Assembly (NCBI GenBank): GCA_907165065.1
Contig: OU015530.1
Location: forward strand, 46,564,965-46,628,964
Origin: Caprimulgus europaeus
Taxonomy: Eukaryota > Chordata > Aves > Caprimulgiformes > Caprimulgidae
Direction: 5' to 3'
DNA: 64,000 nt
The notes beneath the pieces are model-generated. The model ran no database searches, was not told the DNA's origin, and saw only the letters and a list, made by a program, of their open reading frames with translations. Positions 50,141 to 61,944 of this stretch are shown here, piece by piece. Every line of letters starts with the position of its first letter. The first letter of the stretch is position 1. Made by a program: the position numbers and the translations under genes.

Positions 50141-52174
50141 GTGTTTTACATCCTGGTAAAATTATATAATTTCTGTTGTCATTTTATATATAAAGCATGG
50201 ATATCTTTCCCATGTAAATTATGTCAATTAGACAAAAAATTGAGAAGAAAGTAAAAGAGCTATTTCTAGTAATATCTTCTTTCTTTTCTACTTTTGTCAA
50301 GAACTTTTCAGCTTCCTCCTGAAGAGCAAAATAGAGCCTCTGTTAGTTCAGTAAATGTAGCAGGTCCTATGTTCTTTGTTCTGTGGTTTTGTCAAATGAT
50401 TGTGATATCTCTCTCTCTCTGAAGTGCTGTCTTCCTAGCCACATCTGCACATATTTCTAATTGTGATCCTTCTGGTCCCCTGGTATCCTGCTTCCTGCTT
50501 TTAATTACTTTCATCCAAATGTTCTTTTTATCTACCTAACTTATAATCTTATTAACCAAGTCTTGTAAGACATATGGGGGTTCTTACTGTCTTTCTGACA
50601 AAAGTGTCAGGTTAGGCATATCTGTAAGAGTAACACCTGGAAGATCAGGAGATGTCCCACACCACATGCAGGTGTTTAGGTGACCTCAGCTGTGGACAGC
50701 CCTACTGGAACCTGTCCTTTGCACTAGTGGGTCAGGTACTAATAAATCTTGGTTTAGAATTGACTAACTTCCTTATTATCTGCATTTCCTCCTGGATCAT
50801 TTTTACAACCTACACACAGTTACTTACTGCTGTTGTAGCTCTCTCACCATTATCTGAGCCAGCAAATTTGAAGCCATTTGGAGAGGTCGAAATGAGCTGC
50901 AGTCATTAGAGACTACAGTTCAGCTATATCCTAAAGTGCCCTCTAGGGGGAAATAAAAAATTCTGTACATAGAAGTGTAAGAAATCTCTGGGTGTCAATG
51001 TTTGTGGTGCTGAAGAAAAACAGTGGTGCACATCCAGGGAGTGGGAGCTTCCTGAAGTATCCTGAGGACATCAGCTGCCAGGGTAAAGTCAGATTCCCTT
51101 CTGCCTGATCTTCTGAGTCCCTGAATCTTGCATTCCAGGCTGCACAATGACACAGCCTCTAAAAAGGGTTGTTGCATGTTCATTAAATCCCTTAATTTAG
51201 GGGGGCAACTAGGGTAGTTGGGCCCATTTTTTGAGCAAGTATTCTTGCCACTTTTGCAACTTAGGCAACACTTCTGCCAGTGCAGTATTAAGAGAAACTA
51301 TATCTAAGCCCTTCCATGACACTGAATGCAGGTGTCTTAAAGACAGACAGCTGCAACTATCAGATAAGCACTCGGTCCAAGCAGAAAATATTTTCTGAAG
51401 CACATTCTTTCTTCAGGACTTCCAGTAGGCTGGCTGTGTGTGTTACCAGTGTGTTAGCAGTTGTGAACCCCTGTGGAAGATCTTGATGTCCCTGCATGTG
51501 GTATATAATAATTGCCTGGCATCTAAGACAGCTTTATGATTTTTGCTACTGCAACCTAAGCTTTACAGCACCCAAGCAGTTTCCTTGCGTCTAAATTGCT
51601 TAAAGTCTAATTCCAACAGATTCTTTATTTAGAAAGATTATGTATGTGGAATAAATAACAAAGAAGAGTAGCATGCAGAGGTTAAGACCTCCTATGACCA
51701 ACGCATTATAACCCAGAGGCTGTCTTTATTTTCTCTGAAAAAGTAACGGCCTTGGGAGCAGATGCAAGTCCTGAATAAAGAAATCCCCTTCGTAGCTTAA
51801 AACCTTTGGTGTAACATACATATTACATTTATGAACATAAAATAGGAACTTACAAAAATTGACAAAGTGCGAATCTCATGGACACTTGATCTGTAGAACA
51901 CTGAAGGTAGATAAACCATCCAGCCATGGAAAGCCAAAGATGACGGTATTATTGTTCCAATTAAAAAAAAAAAAAAAAAAAAAGTACAAGGCCATATTCA
52001 GGTGTTTTAGTGAAAACTTATAGAAATGTCAACATTAACATTGAGCAGGTAGTGTATAAAAGGCGTTGGATAATATCAAGTCTTAAAAGAGCAATTATAC
52101 CCAATCCAGAGGAAAATATTTCAGTACCTAAACAAGTTAAGAATAAGTTAATCTTGAGGTTAACTTACTCAACT
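50141..52174. other. unique DNA, no gene recognised
   Basis: Nothing recognised apart from a 21-A run at 51963-51983. Confidence 0.5.
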
Positions 52175-52870
52175 TACAGTACCTTGGGAGTGCTGGTGAA
52201 TAAGAAGCTCAACATGAGCTAGCAATGTGTGTTTCCAGCCTAGAAGCCAAACTGTATCCTGGGCTACAACAAGAGAAGCATGACCAGCATGTCGAGGGAG
52301 GTGATTCTCCCCCTCTACTCTGCTGTCATGAGACCCCACCTGGAGTACTGCATCCAGTTCTGGAGCCCCCAACACAAGAAAGACATGGACCTACTGGACC
52401 AAGTCCAGAGGAAGCCACGAGGATGATCCAGGGGCCGGAGCACCTCTCCTATGAGGACAAGCTGAAAGAGCTGAGACCGTTCAGCCTGGAGAAGAGAAGG
52501 CTCTAGGAAGACTTCATAGCGGCCTTCCAGTACCTGAAGGGGCCTACAGGAAGGCTGGAGAGGGACTTTTTAACAAGGGTAGGTAGTGCTAGAACAAGGG
52601 ATAATGGCTTTAAACTGGAAGAGAGTAGGTTTAGATTAGATATCAGGAAAAAAATCTTTATTGTGAGAGTGATGAGATACTAGAACAGGTTGCCCAATGA
52701 AGTTGTCGATGCTCCCTCCCTGGAAGTGTTCAAGGTTGGATGAGGCTTTGAGAAACCTGGTCTAGTGGAATATGACCCTGGTCATGGCAGGGGGGTTGGT
52801 ACTAGATGATCTTTAAGGTCCCTTCCAACCCAAACCATTCTATGATTCCATGATTCTATGATTCTATGAA
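52175..52870 (+). mobile_element. CR1 LINE, 3' fragment of a different CR1 subfamily
   Basis: A plus-strand CR1 covering the end of ORF2 and a complete 3' tail. Readable pieces include [53 protein letters not shown] and then 'ataatggctttaaactggaa', followed by 'gatgatctttaaggtccctt' and a tail of four ATTCTATG-like octamers (about 52838-52869). ORF2 is broken by several frameshifts and stops, for example TAG in 'agaaggctctaggaagac'. The block structure differs from the CR1 at 31070 and 17295 and suggests another subfamily. Confidence 0.95.
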
Positions 52871-52984
52871 GTTAATAGTAGATATTAACTATTATATATA
52901 TGTAACTATTAACTCTTATAGATAAGTTTATCTTAATGCTTGCTAAATGGCATTAATGTCTGTTGAATGGTTCAAAATTGCATC
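52871..52984. other. AT-rich spacer with inverted repeat
   Basis: Nine-base arms GTTAATAGT (52871-52879) and ACTATTAAC (52905-52913) flank an AT-rich loop. The spacer separates two CR1-derived pieces. Confidence 0.6.
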
Positions 52985-53054
52985 AGAAAAGGTTAGGCTG
53001 GACATTAGGAAGCATTTCTTTACCAAGATGGTGGCCAAACAGTGGAACAGGCTC
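52985..53054 (+). mobile_element. CR1 LINE scrap
   Basis: 'gaaaaggttaggctggacat', 'taggaagcatttctttacca' and 'caaacagtggaacaggct' match the CR1 region shortly before the 3' tail (compare 17700-17770). It has no tail: homology stops where LTR sequence begins, so the element was cut by the neighbouring LTR event. Confidence 0.8.
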
Positions 53055-53419
53055 TTTTAGCTCTCTCTGACTTTTGCTTGGGCTCTCGCTCTTCTGGGAA
53101 TGCAGTTTCGGTTCAGGGTTGCTGCTCCTTCAGGATTGTTATCTGGGAACGGGCTGGGCTTGGTCAGCAAGTGGTGAGCAGTTGCACTGTGCATCACTCA
53201 TTTGTATATTTTGTTACTGTTATCATTATCACTACTATTTTAATATTAGTATTATTTTAGATTTTCTTTTATTTCTATATTAAACAGCTTTTATCTCAAC
53301 CTACAAGCCTCCTTATCCTTGCCCCTAGTCCTCTCCCTTATCCCCTAGGGATGGGGGGGGAAGTGGGTGAACGGCTGTGTTGGCTGCTGGCCAAGGGCTA
53401 GCCCAGTGAAACTATCACA
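53055..53419 (+). mobile_element. 5'-truncated ERVL-type LTR
   Basis: The 3' 365 bp matches the LTR at 42954-43598 from 'ctctctgacttttgcttggg' through 'ggtgagcagttgcactgtgc', the signal ATTAAA (53279-53284), 'cttttatctcaacctacaag' and the end 'gtgaaactatcaca'. The U3 part with its promoter (about 280 bp) is missing, and CR1 sequence sits in its place. The missing 5' end explains why no target-site duplication can be found. Confidence 0.9.
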
Positions 53420-55024
53420 TGTGCAATTAATCTTCTCTCTATTAACATTAAGGAGAAACTACAGAGACAAACTTGCATATGTAGGCAGCCCATTAAGTTT
53501 CTGGAGTCAGGAAGAAAGAAGCTGGGTCTGAAATAACTTGTTTCCAAGAATACCAGAGAAAATAAAAACAGTGCACTGACTTGCTTTTCTTCTCTCAAAC
53601 TTGAGTGCTGAACATGCTGTTCACAGGCATAAAGCTAAGTTTCATGAGTTTAATTGTAACATCAGAGTTAAATATATGTCTTAAGAGGTTTTTGAGAGCA
53701 TTTCTACATTAAGCTTTTCCTCTAAGTCTCTTCCTTTGGGGGCACCTAATACAATTTCTTTTGCTGTGTGCTGAAGCTCCACATTAGTTACTCCAAGTTT
53801 TCCTTGATTTATAGGACTTCATGCAAACCTTTAAACCCTTTCTAAAGGTAAGCATGGTGGATGGAATTTCTGAGAAATCTCAAGTAATCTAAAAGCCTAA
53901 GTCTCATTCACTTTCAATAAAACTTGAGTGCTTGAGGGCCAGGCTTTTAAAACACTCGGTTACTTAAAGGTGAAAATAGTTGTCTAATGGGATTTACTAA
54001 AGTGCCTTGGTTAGTCTGATACTGTTCTTTGTTTATCTGGTCTATTTATATTGTTTACTTTATTACTTCCTGCCTAAAATATGTAATACATTTTCTCCCA
54101 TATAGTTTTGTTACATTTTAAATATATATATATTACATATATAATCTTCCTGTGGTGAAATGGGACTGACCAGAGCTTCCCCAAGTGACGACTTTCTATG
54201 GAGTTCAATCTTTTGCATTTATTACTCATTATCTGTACAAAAGTTAACCTCTGTTATTTTGCTGCTTTCCACAGTTCCCAACTGATGGCAGTGAGACCCA
54301 AACTCACAAAGGAAATTAGTCACTGCCAGGCTGACTGACTAAGCAAGCACTGGGGGAACTATGCTTGCACTGATGATTAGGTCCTTCACTAACTAAGTGG
54401 GGTATCTGTGAATCACTATTATGAAGCAAAACTCCACCTAAAGTGAAACACTTGTGGCTGCCTTCTGTTGTGGCTGTTAAACGCTGGGGACAAAATTCTA
54501 CTCTCTTTTAACTGTGCGAATCCAAAGTAAGTCCATTGTCTCCAGTCTAGATTCATACTATTGGAGTCTCATCCATCTCCCATTTGGAAAGTTTCCGCTG
54601 ATTTAAACTAGTTGGACCAGACCTGGAGAATTTTCTGTTGCAACAATCTGGTTACCTTATGTCAGGCTTCCTTCTCAAGTGCATATACTTCATCTCTGAA
54701 TATTCATTGATTGCAGTGAAATTAAATATTAAGCTGATCATTTATGCAGAGTTATTCTTGACACCAGCATGAAGTTAATGGTTTCTTTATGTCGAAGTAT
54801 TAATTTTCAGTTATTTCTAGGTTCAGTTTCTAGTAATTTAAGAATAACCACCTAAACCTTGAAATTAAGTTGAGTGCCTCAAAGTTGAAGTCCCAATCAA
54901 AAATATTCTGGGCATCTATGTTAACATCTTAGTTGAAAATCACAATTTTTTAACATTTCCAATTATAAAATACTAACTTGGAGTGATATTAGACATTTTT
55001 ATATCACCAGCTGGGACATATGAG
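53420..55024. other. unique DNA, no gene recognised
   Basis: No element recognised. An exon-like 33-nt segment at 53815-53847 (plus) is listed separately. A TA-rich patch lies near 54120-54145. Confidence 0.5.
53815..53847 (+). other. candidate microexon, 33 nt
   Basis: An excellent acceptor (…gttttccttgatttatag) and a strong donor (AAAG|gtaagc) bracket 33 nt that are open in one frame only, reading DFMQTFKPFLK in phase 0/0. No partner exon in a compatible phase was found nearby, so it may be chance. Confidence 0.12.
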
Positions 55025-55080
55025 CATTAGACTGGATAGAGCCTTGAAGGTCTCTGAGTCCACTTCCCTGGAATGGCGAG
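55025..55080 (-). mobile_element. possible very diverged CR1 3' tail
   Basis: 'actggatagagccttgaagg' followed by 'tctctgagtccacttccctg' resembles the minus-strand CR1 terminal block with many substitutions. Confidence 0.4.
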
Positions 55081-55258
55081 TAATAACTTCAGTAAATGTC
55101 TACTTTAGAAGGATCCTCTTCTACATGACACAGGACCAACATCACAGACCAAAATATTCACCAGCAGCCAATAGGAAACATTAGCCCTGAAGTAAAAGAC
55201 TAGAATCCACAACTATAATTTGCCACAGCAGGAGATGAGGCAGAATTAAGAGGCTTAC

Positions 55259-55295
55259 CAGTAAATATTTTATTAAAGAAACCTTCCAGGTGATG
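55259..55295 (-). other. candidate coding exon, 37 nt (chain member)
   Basis: On the minus strand there is an acceptor (…tatgacattcctcttag) and a strong donor (TACTG|gtaagc). In phase 0, matching the exit phase of the candidate at 56364-56541, it reads HHLEGFFNKIFT and leaves one nucleotide; a second frame is also open. The implied intron to the upstream candidate is 1068 bp, a normal size for birds. No protein recognised. Confidence 0.2.
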
Positions 55296-56363
55296 CTAAG
55301 AGGAATGTCATATCCCTGCTACAAAGGAGGCCAAAAGAGAAAAGCAGCAGTGTCCACCTATCTGACCTCAGGGAGTCTCTAATGTTTCAGAAGACAAAAA
55401 GAAAAGTAAAAATCCCTAGAAGCTAAATTATTCAGCCTGTGGTGAAGGATAAGAATTTAAACTTGAGAGGCCCAAGTTATGTATAGTACATCTGAGGCAG
55501 CTAGCAGGAACCTGTGTCAGAGTACACCTGGGTGGAGAAGGCACAATGCCATCCTTTTTCCTAATTATGCAAAAACCCATATCTTCATTGATTTGAAGCA
55601 TTTCTCTCCATTGTTTACCTCAGCCATTTGCAAAGCAAGGTGGAAAAATCATTCCCCATTTGACTGTGGATTCCTGTGTCCAGAAGCTCTTTGTCACTCT
55701 GTAGAGCCAAGACTGGTCATTCACATAGATGGGCTGAGGGAGGTCTGCAGGCCTGATCCCAAATGCCAGTGTAGATATACTTCACAGCACTTTATCTCCA
55801 CTATCACAGTATCTCAGCAATGCATAATGACTAAAATATTTGTTCCTTATAACACTCCAGGAATGCTGTACACCTCAAAGAAGAATTGATAAGCAGAGAG
55901 GATGAAGTGAGATTTTCTCCCTGGAAGTTTTGGCAATGTCTTTGTATGTTTATTGAAAGGAAATTGGTGCTTTTAGGAAATGATTCAGAGCACTCGATTG
56001 AACTGTCGATTGTATAATGTAGTATTAAATATTACTGTTTGGAGGCACCTATTTCTTTCATTTATTGACAGAGAGATGAGGCTCTCAACTTAAGATGCTT
56101 CTCTGGCCTTTGGGGGCAGGTCACTACTTTCTGTAATACACCCATAACAGTTACACAGCAGGCTAATCAAAATAGCAGTCACCTTTTAAAAAAAAAATCA
56201 AAAAATATATGTATATACATGCATATGTATATATATTTTTTTAAATTTCGTACAGTTTCATGTTCTCCTTGCTGACATGCTGTGTTATGACAAAATGGCA
56301 GAAATAAAAGGCAGGGAGCATAAGTGCATCAAACCAGGATTGTTATGCAGTATGAAACCTTAC
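55296..56363. other. unique DNA, possibly intronic
   Basis: No repeats recognised except an alternating purine-pyrimidine AT/GT tract with imperfect dyad symmetry at about 56204-56240. The 136-codon plus-strand frame at 55479-55889 shows no domain. If the flanking minus-strand candidates are real, this is their intron. Confidence 0.4.
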
Positions 56364-56541
56364 CTTCTTTTTGCCAGGGAGAATGTTTTTGAGACCACAC
56401 TGCAGAACTGAGACACAAGCCTTGATCTGAAAGGTAAGCTGTGTCCTCTCTGGTGGCATGTCCACTGGGATAGAAATGCTACAGCCAGAACTATCACTTA
56501 CTTCTGCAGAGAGTTGCTGTCTATCAGCAGGCTCCAATGTC
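56364..56541 (-). CDS. best candidate protein-coding exon, 178 nt, gene unknown
   Basis: On the minus strand a U-rich acceptor (…tttaattttatag) is followed by 178 nt and a consensus donor (AAGAAG|gtaagg). Only after a one-nucleotide carry-in is there an uninterrupted frame of 59 codons. It reads TLEPADRQQLSAEVSDSSGC, then SISIPVDMPPERTQLTFQIK, then ACVSVLQCGLKNILPGKKK, with Cys at codons 20, 42 and 48. Alternating hydrophobic residues in the middle suggest beta strands, and synonymous codon use looks coding-like. A competing internal donor (GCAGAA|gtaagtg) lies 38 nt into the segment. The plus strand of the same stretch also has a fine acceptor (56379 side) and donor (AAAG|gtaagc), but all its frames have stops. 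I do not recognise the protein. A 59-codon frame can occur by chance. Confidence 0.3.
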
Positions 56542-57165
56542 CTATAAAATTAAAATTTACAAAAGGCCTGCTTTATTTAGTGCATTATTAACTGTGATTA
56601 CATTTCTGTCTTCATTTTATTCCAGTAGTTTTTGAGAGTTGCTTAGACAAAGTATTACACTACCCAAATAAGAGAGCTGCAAATCCAGTGTCCATGGGTG
56701 GATACAGCAGATATCACTCTGGAATAGATCAAGGACTGGGCAGCTTTTTTACTCTACAGGATAAACTCCTCCTTTAAATATTAAGAATGTGTTTGGGTTT
56801 TGTTGGTTTTTGGGTTTTTTTGGTTTTTTTTCTCATTTATACATTTACACTAACAGTGAAATCAGCAGGGTTGCTCTAGATTTATGGTAGTTTGGAAAAC
56901 TTAACTTGTCTGCTTTTACTAAACATGCTATAAACTACTTTAGCAACAAGTATAGAATATCTGTTATTAAAAGATCCTGCTGCTGAGTAGAAAGTCCAAC
57001 TTAAGAATTGATAGTAAAACTAAAATAATTTCTTGTCCATTTGTTCTAAAGATTGTTGATGTACTAATAAAAAAGAGTGTTGATTAAGCAAAGCCTAGTT
57101 TTAAAGTTTGATAGAATATCCTCTCCAAACAATAAGGACCTATTATTATTCAAGGCCATCCTTAC

Positions 57166-57192
57166 CTGGTCTTAACAACACCTTGTGGCAAA
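57166..57192 (-). other. candidate exon 3' end with strong donor (chain member)
   Basis: The donor GACCAG|gtaagg is near-perfect. The frame that hands two nucleotides to the 56364-56541 candidate, as that one requires, reads LPQGVVKT with AG left over. The acceptor is the weak point: the nearest AGs (before 57192 or before 57201) have purine-rich tracts, and the better one at 57219 would include an in-frame TGA. The start is therefore uncertain. Confidence 0.15.
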
Positions 57193-57219
57193 CTTAATTT
57201 ACTTTTCAAATTTCAGTTG

Positions 57220-60200
57220 CTATAACAACTTGGTTCAGTTGTTCATGTAACTTACTGAGATTCTTAAAGAACTATTTCATGAAGAAAAAAGCCAGATGAA
57301 TGGAGATCAACAAAGAGGATTGTTTTTCCAGTTACTGCATTTCTGTCTCTGTAAAATTTGGGAACATTATTCACTAAAGGAACCTATAAGACTGTGGCAG
57401 AAATGACCACAGTTGGAAATGGCCAACTATAACATCCCATGAGTGCTTTGGAAAAGCTGATGCAAAGAAAAACTCCCTGATCTGCCTTGAGTACTTTACG
57501 TAGAAAACTAATAAGGGGAACTTGGATTAAGATATGCAAAATCCATAGTTTATCCATAGTATAGGTAATATAGAGTTGGAAATGGTGTGAACTTTTCTTA
57601 TAACAATAATAGAATAAAACATGTATTGAAACAGAAATATGTGAAATAGAAACTAATGAAACTTAAATTCTGATCCACTCCACGTTAAATCTTTCATGTG
57701 CAACTCCTTGCTCTGAGGGATTCATACAAGCCAAGACTTTACAAGGATTCAGTAGGGGCTGGTCATTTAAAAAACAAAACAAGAAAAAAACCAAACAACT
57801 AGACAAACAGGATAAGAAAAACTGTTTATCTGACATAATCTAAGTTGTAAGAAGAACCTTAATTTATGGATCTATGGCTAGTTGATTAAAATGCTTCTTG
57901 TAACAGCAAAAATACTCATATTCAGAGCTACTGTACTCTAACTTTTTCTATTGAATAACCCTTGGAGCCTTCATACTTTGCAGCAAATAATGACTTGGTT
58001 TGAAATAGCTGTATATTATTCATCAGCTTGGTAAGCAGTTGCCTTCAGCTTTGTACCCATTACCCTTCCCCTAGAAGGATGAATGTCCATGGTGATCTGT
58101 TCCTTAGCACCACATTGTTGTGTTGAGAACTGCTGTCAAGGAGGAACCACACAATAATGTAACGCTGAAACTGTTTCACGGTTGCAACCATCATCCACAT
58201 ATCTCTTATTTATTAACTACATATTTACAGATAGACAGATTAATAGATAGATTGGCCCAGGGCAGCAGCCCGGAATGGGTGTATAGGGGAAAGCAGACAT
58301 GGCTTCAACTCCTGCCTTCCCCAGCTCGCCCACATGGAGAAATGTTGCCAGCAGCACAGTCTCTCTGCTTGCTTGAGTGTGAGGAACTCACACTGAGTTG
58401 CATCTGTGCCTATGAGAGGACTGCTTGTCTGATCTCCAGTCTGTACTGGACCTCACAAGTCTGATCTGAAGTCCCAAAATCCCTCGAGGTAGAAACATGC
58501 TGTCTTTCATTGCCCACAACAAATCCAAAATTCTTTAAACACTTAAAAAATTATTAATATAAGTAAAAATAGCCACAGTACTAATCCTCTGTGCTCATAT
58601 GTATGAACACTAGTCACAAGAAAGAACTTGTTATGCACCAATGATAAGCATAGAAGTATCAGGACAGATTAACTGTATTATAATCTCATGTCTATCTCCT
58701 GTGACAATCTTAGGAAAATATCCTACTACAGTTATTTTTTCTTAACAGTGAAGCAAGAGCTTTCTTGTTAAGCTGCCTGCCTGTATGGTCAGTTGCTGGT
58801 CTGTGGGTGTATATTAGATACCTATCCTCTCTAGTGTAGACCAAGAGATTGCTCAAGTTATGGCTAAATTTTATATCACAGAGATCATTAACAGTCAACA
58901 TTATTCTGATCTTCTGCCACCATATCAAAGAATTGGATTAGAAGTGAATGGAAACCTGTAGCATTTTGACATTGGTCTGATTTGCACAGGAGAAAAACAA
59001 TATCACGAATCTCATTCTTACTACTATTACTGCTTCATGTTAAAAAAAATCTGTCAAAAATAGTTGGAGGAAATAATTGATAATGACAAATTAGGCTTCT
59101 TTTCATGTTTGTGAATTATCTCTGAACACTCTACAATTAGTTTGAATATATTTATCCTTTGAAAATAATGTGCAGATAATTCATAGGCTGCTGAAGGTTT
59201 GAAGAACAGTTTGGTTACTTCTATTCAGAATCTGAAATGTGTGGTTGGCATTGGTTGAATTGGTAAGTCATGTGATACTGTTTTAATATGAATAAATAAA
59301 AATTATTTGGGATGCAAATATTTACATTTATTAGAGCCAACTTTGCTGTTTATTCATATTCTCTATAATTCATTTAAAAGTCACACGTCTTGCAAACCTG
59401 ACTGGTAAGAAATATGACTGGGAGTGTACTAGTATTTCATGCAAAACAATTCTAGAGTAAATGAATTAAATATTCATATGCGTTATCTTAGGCAAATAAT
59501 TTCAACATTGACTGGAGCATAACTACATTCACTATCAAAACTGGAATAATTTCTAAACAGTTTCTTAACTAATAGTATTTTTTAAAGTTACCCTTATAGC
59601 AATAATAAACAGAACAAATAAAGGAAGAAATTTACATCAAGTTCATTGTTATTTTGTTTATGGATGTACCAATACTTTATAGTTATTGTACCACTTTTTC
59701 TTATCATACTATTCTACTAACTAAAAGTTAATTTAATCAGTCCAATAATATTATACAAATGTCATTCATCCAGTTTTGATTTATGCTGCTTTTTAATTTC
59801 CAATAGCTCTCTCAGTAGTCTGGTTTTCTGGGAATTTATCAGGCTTTTCTCTTTGGCCTATAACCTATCCAAATTATTACTTTAATTGTGTTCGTATTGG
59901 CACATGCTACATTCTGAGTTGGCATTTTCTCTTTTATGTTCTTTTATTCTAACTTTTATTAATCTTCTGCTTGTCTCATCTGCTTTTCTGCTGTAACAGC
60001 TGGGAATTTAAACAATTCTTGATGCTTTGAAACTTGGCACTGGTAGCATGCCAACCAGGACAAAGATTTTTCAGCTGTCTTTGTTGTTGTTTCTTTTTTT
60101 TTTTTTCCTCCAGTAAAGATGTTTTCATTTTATGTCTTTATGTACTGGTTAGTACAATGTGTGTATTATCACTGCCTAATAGTTCATGAATATGTAACAG

Positions 60201-61679
60201 AAATAATCACAATAAGCATTAATAAACAAGATAAGGAGTAAGTACTCAGTTACTCTATGTTTGCTTTAGGCCATATTCTGGTATTTTTACCCTTGTTGAG
60301 TATGTAGTCAATGAAAAATAGTGTGACCTCTTAATAATACGGGAAGCAGCATGCAGGTGTGAAGAATCAGTTGCCAGGCATAAGCACCAGCTGAAAGACT
60401 TAAATAACAACTGACAGTAAATTAAAGAGCTTGTAGGCCAGTGAGGGGAAGCAGATATTGCAGATGGTGTTGCCTAAGCAAAGGTATTGAGAGTGATGTG
60501 TGTTGTCCTTTGAATTTGTTCTTGCTTGATGTGAATGGTTGGAGGTTTTTCTTTATTTTTTTTCAGACAGCCTGAAGATTTTGGTTGGTTTTGTGAAAAT
60601 TTAGCTAGTTTGAAGTATTGTTAGTTAAAGCAGTAACTGTAGTCTGGAACTGGAGATTGACATAGAGATTGGTTATAGGGAATAGCAAATATTTGTGCTG
60701 TGGGTTTTTTGTTGGTTTTGTTTGTGTTTGGTTTTTTTTTTTTCAGGTGGTTGGGGTTTTTTTTCTTCCCCTTTCAGTAACATTTGGGCAAGGTATTTTT
60801 TATGCCTGGTGCTCTTGCTAGGTGATGTTTCTGTGTTTCCTTATTCAGCTGCTGTACAGGGTTGGCTGCACAGTGTAGTAGGTGTAAGAATTCCTGTAGG
60901 TAGCTTTGGATCCTGTGGATTTTATTTTTTTAATGCAGTCTGGAGGGCTATACTACATAATGATGTTAAAAGACTTGCTTTATGGCAGTGCAAAAGACAA
61001 AGCTTGACTTCTGGCAGGCTTCAGGAGAACTTGCTGTTTGTCCTGAGTGTTTTGGAGAAGTTTAAAAGTCGTACTTCAAATAAATATTGCAGCTAAAATA
61101 AAGTTTTTTATAATAATATATGGGATACATTATGTAAAACAAACAAATATAGCTACACTTTTTTTTCATCAGTTGTACTTACTGTATAGAAAAATCAATA
61201 CTTTTTTCAGGGCCTGCTTATTTATTGTCTCTCAGCTCAGTGGTTGAAATGGTCTGTATTAAATTATTTCTCTGTCCTTGTTCATCCCACTTAGCAGTGT
61301 GGTGCTGCAAGTGTGACTACCAGATCAGGCTGTGAGGCAGAGCAAGCAAATCACCTTTTGCTTGTTCTGGAGTTGGGAGAGTTCAAGCCACTGTGAGTAA
61401 ATACTTGCTGTGGCCCTGATACACTTTTGCAGCAAGCTTTTTTGTTATTGAAGCAAAACTTTTTGTACCCAAGCTATGCTTATAATGTGTGGAATGCTGC
61501 CGAGGTTTTAGGGGTTCAAAAAGTGGTTATACAGGTATTGATACACGAGGTTATAGCAATTGGCTTCTGCTACGGAGTAAAAAGATGCTTCCTAGAAAAG
61601 CTTCTAATTAAAAAAAAAAAAGAAATCATAACTTCCTATATTCCCCAGTTAAACTACTTTATCTGGCTCCTTCTCCCAG
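57220..61679. other. unique DNA, no gene recognised
   Basis: AT-rich sequence without known elements. A chance-level exon-like piece is at 59229-59262 (plus; strong acceptor …ttacttctattcag and donor AATTG|gtaagt). T-rich runs occur near 60092-60107 and 60731-60742. The 133-codon frame at 60695-61096 starts with GTG and is low-complexity at its start. Confidence 0.45.
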
Positions 61680-61788
61680 CTCTGGAGGGGAAGATCCCAG
61701 AGGGCAGTAATGCATCTTCCCTGGGATACTCCGACACTTACCTTGTTGGGGCACACCTCTGCCTGCTCTCTGCTTCCCCGGGCTGCAG
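61680..61788 (+). other. candidate exon 1 of a plus-strand chain, 109 nt
   Basis: Acceptor …ggctccttctcccag and donor GGCTGCAG|gtgagt are both good. The frame leaving two nucleotides reads LEGKIPEGSNASSLGYSDTY then LVGAHLCLLSASPGC. It extends upstream without stop to 61427, so this could also be a longer or first exon. The same DNA read on the minus strand has an equally good acceptor and donor (61742-61782), so strand is undecided. Confidence 0.2.
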
Positions 61789-61944
61789 GTGAGTCAGAGA
61801 AATGCCTGTTGGGGACTGGGAAGAGCTGGGTTATGCTGGGAAAGAGGACAGGAGCGTTGGTACCATGGTGTGGCCTGTGGTTGGAAATACTGCAGTACTC
61901 AGAGGCTAGTGGAAGACAATGAGAAAGAGCGGAGGAAAACAGCT

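Noticed and set aside
56379-56434. Plus-strand exon-like segment inside the minus-strand candidate
   Set aside because: Strong splice signals, but all three frames contain stops. It could only be noncoding and conflicts with the better-supported opposite reading.
59229-59262. 34-nt plus-strand exon-like segment
   Set aside because: Its only open phase does not connect to neighbouring candidates.
60695-61096. 133-codon frame
   Set aside because: Non-ATG start and low-complexity T/G-rich beginning; no features of a gene.
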